Positions 19,003 to 23,233 of a stretch of 23,233 bases of DNA are shown here, piece by piece. Position 1 is the stretch's first letter. Every line of letters starts with the position of its first letter. A program made the position numbers and the translations under genes. Under the pieces are notes generated by a model that was given only the letters and a program-made list of their open reading frames with translations, had not been told where the DNA came from and made no database searches. The stretch comes from Rhizophagus sp. LPA8_4_AMF (Eukaryota > Glomeromycota > Glomeromycetes > Glomerales > Glomeraceae): the NCBI GenBank assembly GCA_021464525.1, contig JADRCO010001042.1:1-23233 (forward strand). Direction: 5' to 3'.

Positions 19003-19315
19003 ATATAAATATTTCTTGAACTATCATTATTATACAGATCTTGTGAAGAAATAGTTTGTTTATTTTCTAAGAAGTTCCCTAATTTTGTAATGAATCATAT
19101 AACTTTTACGAAATGAAAAAGAAGTTGGAGATGAAATAAAAATTCCAATTTCATATAAAATTTCTTTTGACTTGTTTGGAAGACAAGCAATTAAAGTATT
19201 ATAATTACAAACATTTCTCCAAAATATTCTCACTGTAATTTGACACCAAAAACGATTAACTAATATACATGAATACAAAGTAAATCTTCAAACAACCAGC
19301 GGTAAGTTGAGTCAT
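19003..19315 (-). pseudogene. F-box protein pseudogene, truncated and frameshifted
   Basis: ATG at 19315 reads MTQLTAGCLKIY, the start of an F-box (intact gene: MPQLHADCLNEIF). About ten codons are then missing and the frame changes. The next frame gives LYSCILVNRFWCQITVRIFW, then N-Y-N-T-L-I-A-C-L-P-N-K-S-K-E-I-L, closely matching the gene at 2046-3446. It ends at ELLRK and TAA (19060). Shifting frame again, NKQTISSQDLYNND continues the family sequence down to about 19010. The rest of the roughly 470-residue protein is absent. At least two frameshifts and a deletion make it non-functional. Confidence 0.8.
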
Positions 19316-20133
19316 TGTTTTTTTTAAAAAAAGGTAGGTTAAAAGTTTTGTAACGTTCATTTTATGATCGGTTTGTGTTACAAATATAAAGGTCATATGG
19401 TCTTAAAATTTGCAACTTGGGATGATTCAAGCGTTGTATATGAACTTAGAAAAATCATTACTTTCATTTATTCAAAAAATACTTCTGGGGTCATTTTATG
19501 AAAACGCTATGTGTGCATGAATTATTTAGACCAGAACAATCTTATATTATTAAATTGATCGAAGAAAATTATATGAACAAAAACAAACTAATACTAATAA
19601 TAGACAAGATAGAAATAATGGATAACATGAAAGAAATTAAGATGGTGAAGTTTAAATTAGAAATCATAAACCTAACATACTGAGATGTAAACAGCAAAAT
19701 ACGTCAAAGTTGAACAAATAATAGCCATCTTCTAGAAAATTATACACAAGAAATAACCGGAAAAAAAATTTCATTTTTGAAAATTTGAAATTAAGAGAGA
19801 ATATACAAACATGAGTGTACAAATAATTACTTATTAGAATTCCTTCCAGTATAATCAAATTAATTGAGAAGACATAAACATTATAACGTGTAAAATTAAA
19901 AATTTAATAAAATCTCCCAGTATATTCGATCATGTGAGAAAGAAAATGAAATATACAGTAGGAAACATATGGATGTGGAACAATAAAAGTTTTAAGATAT
20001 AAATACATATTATTGGATGGGGAGTAGCTACATTGATCACAGGACTGAATGATAGGATGAAAATGGGCCACGTAATGGCCATTTTCACAAATCAATGAGA
20101 TCGATTTAGACTACATCGAGTATATCCTTACTG
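19316..20133. other. Intergenic with two overlapping short frames, not recognised
   Basis: 19364-19501 (+) encodes 45 aa including HMVLKFATWDDSSVVYELRK. 19498-19683 (+) overlaps it by 4 bp and encodes 61 aa including HELFRPEQSYIIKLIEENY. Both have protein-like composition near their starts, then fade into AT-rich translation. They may be halves of one decayed gene split by a frameshift. No family is recognised. The remainder, to 20133, holds nothing clear. Confidence 0.3.
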
Positions 20134-20761
20134 GAGTCCAGTCATGTCAATTTTTAGCACAGTCTTTTGAATTTTAATGCAGACCGCATTTAAACTTTGA
20201 TCGGGCTTCGCTACCATCGGATTGAGTTAACTGTGCTGACTGCTGAGTCCCGTGATTTTGATCAATCAGACCGAACTAAATTTACATGACCGATCTACAT
20301 TTTATTTTTTTTCTTGTATTTAATAATTATTGGTTGTAGATTTAAATAAATATTTTTTATACAATAAAATGTTTAAAAACTCATAACAAAATTAAAAGTA
20401 GCAATGCTTGCATCTTAATTTTGTTGAAACAAGAAATTTATACTATATCTATGAATACATTTTGCATTAGCTTATTACAAAATCTACTACTACTATTATC
20501 TCATTAAATATTTTTTTAATAACTGTTATAAAGCGAATAGCAAAAAAATATCGTGTAGATCAAGCTTTATAATCGCTTCTAATTCCAATGCTATTGATGG
20601 CCTTACTGCTTTTTCATCATATTGTAGCAGTCTAGCAGATCATGATGTCGAATCTCACATTGCATTAAATAATCGGACCCAAGTAATTTTAAGCGAATCA
20701 CTGGACCGCATGGTAGGCCCAAATTCACATGACTGTGCTAAAAATTGACATGACTGGACTC
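20134..20761. mobile_element. 628-bp segment bounded by perfect 31-bp inverted repeats
   Basis: 20134-20164 begins gagtccagtcatgtcaattt and its exact reverse complement is 20731-20761. Weaker symmetry continues inwards (gaatttt/gaatttg, then gcggtc/gaccgc words) and a few bases outwards (atccttactg against atctttct). No clear target-site duplication was found and there is no ORF. It is most likely a non-autonomous DNA transposon. Two separate inverted copies of a shorter repeat would also explain it. Confidence 0.65.
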
Positions 20762-21727
20762 AGAAAGATAATTGGGACCAGACACTGTAAGGCATAACCT
20801 GCTAGATCCAATAAAAGTGTTATCGTTCTGACGCTTTTGGTCATGCATTAATTATAACATTACTGTAAATTCCATTTTTAATTTTTTATACTATTTTTAA
20901 ATTCACTTTATAAGCTTTATTTAAACATTTCCTATAAAAATTTTCATTTCCAACATTTTTTTTTACTCACCTTATTATATCAATTATGTATAATCATGTA
21001 TTATTGTTATGCTTAATAAAAATATCGGTCTATGAAAATCCGCATGATCCTATTGGGCTGAAAGGTGCTATGACAACAACGATTTAGAAGAATCTAATAC
21101 TATAACAGATAAGGAAATATAACAGTACTTAATAATAGTTTTCTTCATTTATATCATAGATTTACAATATAAAAAGAAATTTTTATTATAAAAAAAAGTG
21201 AGAAATAGTCATGCCAAAAATAATTTACTATTGTACAAAAGTATAACAAATTAATGTATATAAATATTTAACAGTCCAAGAAAATTAATCCAAGCGTATA
21301 CAACTTACACGCTTTTAATTTATATATCAAATTAAATGGTTTCACAAACGGTAGTTTGATTCAGTTCGAGTAAATTAATGTTACATGAATTACTGAATTA
21401 CGTGATCAAAAAAAAATCTTTTCATTTTTATAAACAAATATATAATTTATTCAAAGGATAATTTCTCAATTTAGTCTTACAGAAGATAAAATGCGTGTAA
21501 ATTATAATAAATATATGTAAAACTATAATATATATCCATGAAGTTGAAATTAATTTTGAGTATAATTAATAAAGATTTATATGATTAAAATAGTCAAAAT
21601 CAATTCCATCTTCATGTATAATAATAAAAAAATAGATAATATAATGAAAACAAATAATCGATCTTTCGTTAAACTTAATAAAATAATTTAAATTACTTCA
21701 TTTTATCTACCAACGGGATAGAAATAA
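20762..21727. other. Intergenic, AT-rich; no gene seen
   Basis: Downstream flank of the right-hand kinase. One short frame (V-Y-E-N-P-H-D-P-I-G-L-K-G-A-M-T-T-T-I, stop near 21087) has protein-like composition but no recognised family. Otherwise the stretch is long A/T-rich sequence. Confidence 0.5.
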
Positions 21728-23233
21728 TTATAAAACCAATTCATCATCACTAAATTCTTGTATGGCTAATTAAGAAAATTGATATATTTTAATTATAAAT
21801 TTATTACTTAATTCAAAATAAAATTTTCAATTAATAAGATAAATACCTTCTTCCTCAACAATATGATCTGTTATTTATAAAAATTTAAATATTAATTAAT
21901 GCTAATATCTTATTTTTTAAATAATTAAAAAATTACTATAATATACATACGCAAGCTTTCACTTTGTAATATTACATTAATTTTGGCCGAATAGTCAATC
22001 TTTCTACTTGTATAGTAAGATTTTGGGTGATATTTAATTTCTGGTTCATTTTCTATAAATTGAAATATATGTATATATACAATAAAATTATTATTATTTA
22101 CCATATATTGAAATATTTTATTAATTATATTTACCGGGAACAGGTATTCTTCTTTCTTCATCTTCTTCTATTGGGTAGTTTTCAATTCGTTCTAAAAAGA
22201 ACCATTTTAATTCTTCAGCAGTTGGCCTCTTTTTAGGATCATCATCCCAGCATCTTTTCATTATTTCAGCATATTCAGGTATTGTTCCTTCCATAATTTC
22301 TGGTCTTTTGCCCTTACAAATATTTAAAGAAAGTTCTAAATTATGAGGAATGTTATAAAATGCCGAAACTCCTGATGCCATCTCCCACATAATAATTCCG
22401 AGACTATATATATCAGAAGCTTTCGTATATGTTTTACCACGTAAAACTTCTGGTGCTACATATGGAAGAACTCCATACACATCATTATTTCTATTAGGTT
22501 GATTAACTGGTCTACATAATCCAAGATCACTAATTACTATTACTTCATGGTCAAGACAAAGTATATTTCCATTATGAAGGTCCCCATGTATTAAATTTAA
22601 ATTATGAATACTCTCAAGCTGTGCTGAAATTAAAAGTAAATTATGAAATTTATCATTTGGATTATGCTTTTTTATCAATAAATTATTTCTTAAATTACCA
22701 AAAGGTAATTTTGACATTACAATCATGTAATTTAATGTATCTGGATCCTGTGTTATTCCATTTAATGGAACAAGAACAGAACCATTCGATCGTACTTCAT
22801 ATTGACATTGTAAATGTAATTTCCACTATATTTTATAAAAGATAAAATTTAGTTATTATTTTTATTATTTGAATATTAAAAAATTTGTTATATAATAATA
22901 TATTTGTAACTTACCTCATTTAAAAAATCCTCATTAATATTTGATGAATCATTTAAACTTTTAAGTACTACATATTGACCATATATTTCATCATTTTTGA
23001 GAGGATTTTTAATTTTTGGATTAATTGCGTCTTCATAATCTTGTTCATTAAGGTCTTCAAATTCACGTTCCCATTCTTCTTTTTCATAATTCCATTTATC
23101 TATTAATCCATCTAACCAAATTGCTTTATAAATTGTGCTAAATCCACCTTTAGCTAAGAAAAGAATATTTTTTAATCTATTACCGTCTAGCACTGCATAT
23201 AGTATCCCCCTTTTTCCGTACCCCCACTTCATA
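21728..23233 (-). CDS. TKL-like protein kinase, five exons visible, 5' partial
   Basis: Transcribed leftwards: exons >23233-22915, 22825-22135, 22052-21951, 21867-21847 and 21765-21728; introns 89, 82, 83 and 81 bp, phases 0, 1, 1, 1; stop TAA at 21728. The core exon is 691 nt, the same as in the kinase at 16669-18446. Motifs: glycine loop AKGGFSTIYKA, VVLKSL Lys, helix-C Glu at the exon end (FLNE), catalytic loop HGDLHNGN, ISDLGLCRP in place of DFG, YVAPEVLRG, SDIYSLGIIMWEM, DDDPKKRPTAEELK. All catalytic residues are present. The tail HPKSYYTSRKIDYS matches the other kinase; the last two exons (HHIVEEE and AIQEFSDDELVL) are acidic and differ from it. The zinc-ribbon part expected before the domain is not seen. 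The sequence before NRLKNI is foreign to the family, suggesting an intron edge or an insertion. The true start is probably outside the window. Confidence 0.8.

Noticed and set aside
19664..20095. Minus-strand ORFs of about 63 codons
   Set aside because: No family similarity, no splice context, low-complexity composition; the first overlaps a plus-strand frame of equal weakness.
22027..22845. Plus-strand ORFs at 22027-22236 and 22621-22845
   Set aside because: They lie opposite kinase exons whose catalytic motifs fix the minus strand as coding.
1..23233. tRNA, rRNA and CRISPR arrays
   Set aside because: Scanned by eye for T-loop consensus (ggttcaaatcc), rRNA-like conserved blocks and regularly spaced repeats. 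Only isolated partial matches such as ggttcaaagg near 9019 were found, with no matching stems.

Overview
The window reads as nuclear DNA of an arbuscular mycorrhizal fungus (Glomeromycotina), most likely Rhizophagus or a close relative. It is very AT-rich. Its genes carry short GT-AG introns of about 60-110 bp. The protein families are those hugely expanded in these fungi: TKL-like kinases with HGDLH catalytic loops, F-box proteins starting MPQLHADCLNEIFEYL, BTB-BACK-TLDc proteins and MIR-domain proteins. There are no bacterial-style operons, and no tRNA, rRNA or CRISPR array was seen. The taxonomic call is family recognition from memory, not a database match.

Layout. 1-933 (+): spliced 3' end of a gene whose tail resembles kinase tails of this lineage. 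2046-3446 (+): intact single-exon F-box gene. 3998-5444 and 6317-7633 (both -): a tandem pair of four-exon paralogues joining a Gag/capsid-like helical N-terminus to a MIR beta-trefoil. 7634-11021: long gene-poor stretch with a small basic ORF and a decayed kinase-tail fragment. 11022-12446 (-): intact BTB-BACK-TLDc gene. 12447-16668: gene graveyard with decayed coding fragments, a kinase pseudogene, a 153-bp MITE and a 654-bp hAT-like element. 16669-18446 (+): complete four-exon protein kinase. 18560-18735: pogo-like MITE. 19003-19315 (-): broken F-box pseudogene. 20134-20761: a segment bounded by perfect 31-bp inverted repeats. 21728-23233 (-): second kinase, five exons visible, cut by the window end.

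The genes do not form one pathway visible here. They are members of dispersed, fast-duplicating signalling and ubiquitin-related families: kinases, an F-box substrate adaptor and a BTB protein. They are mixed with non-autonomous DNA transposons, as expected of a high-turnover accessory compartment. The most notable point is the Gag-like/MIR fusion pair, which may be a domesticated retroelement capsid.

Exon structures were built by hand from splice consensus, reading-frame phase and paralogue agreement. Those of the two MIR genes and the two kinases are strong because each pair independently gives the same phases and, for several exons, identical lengths.
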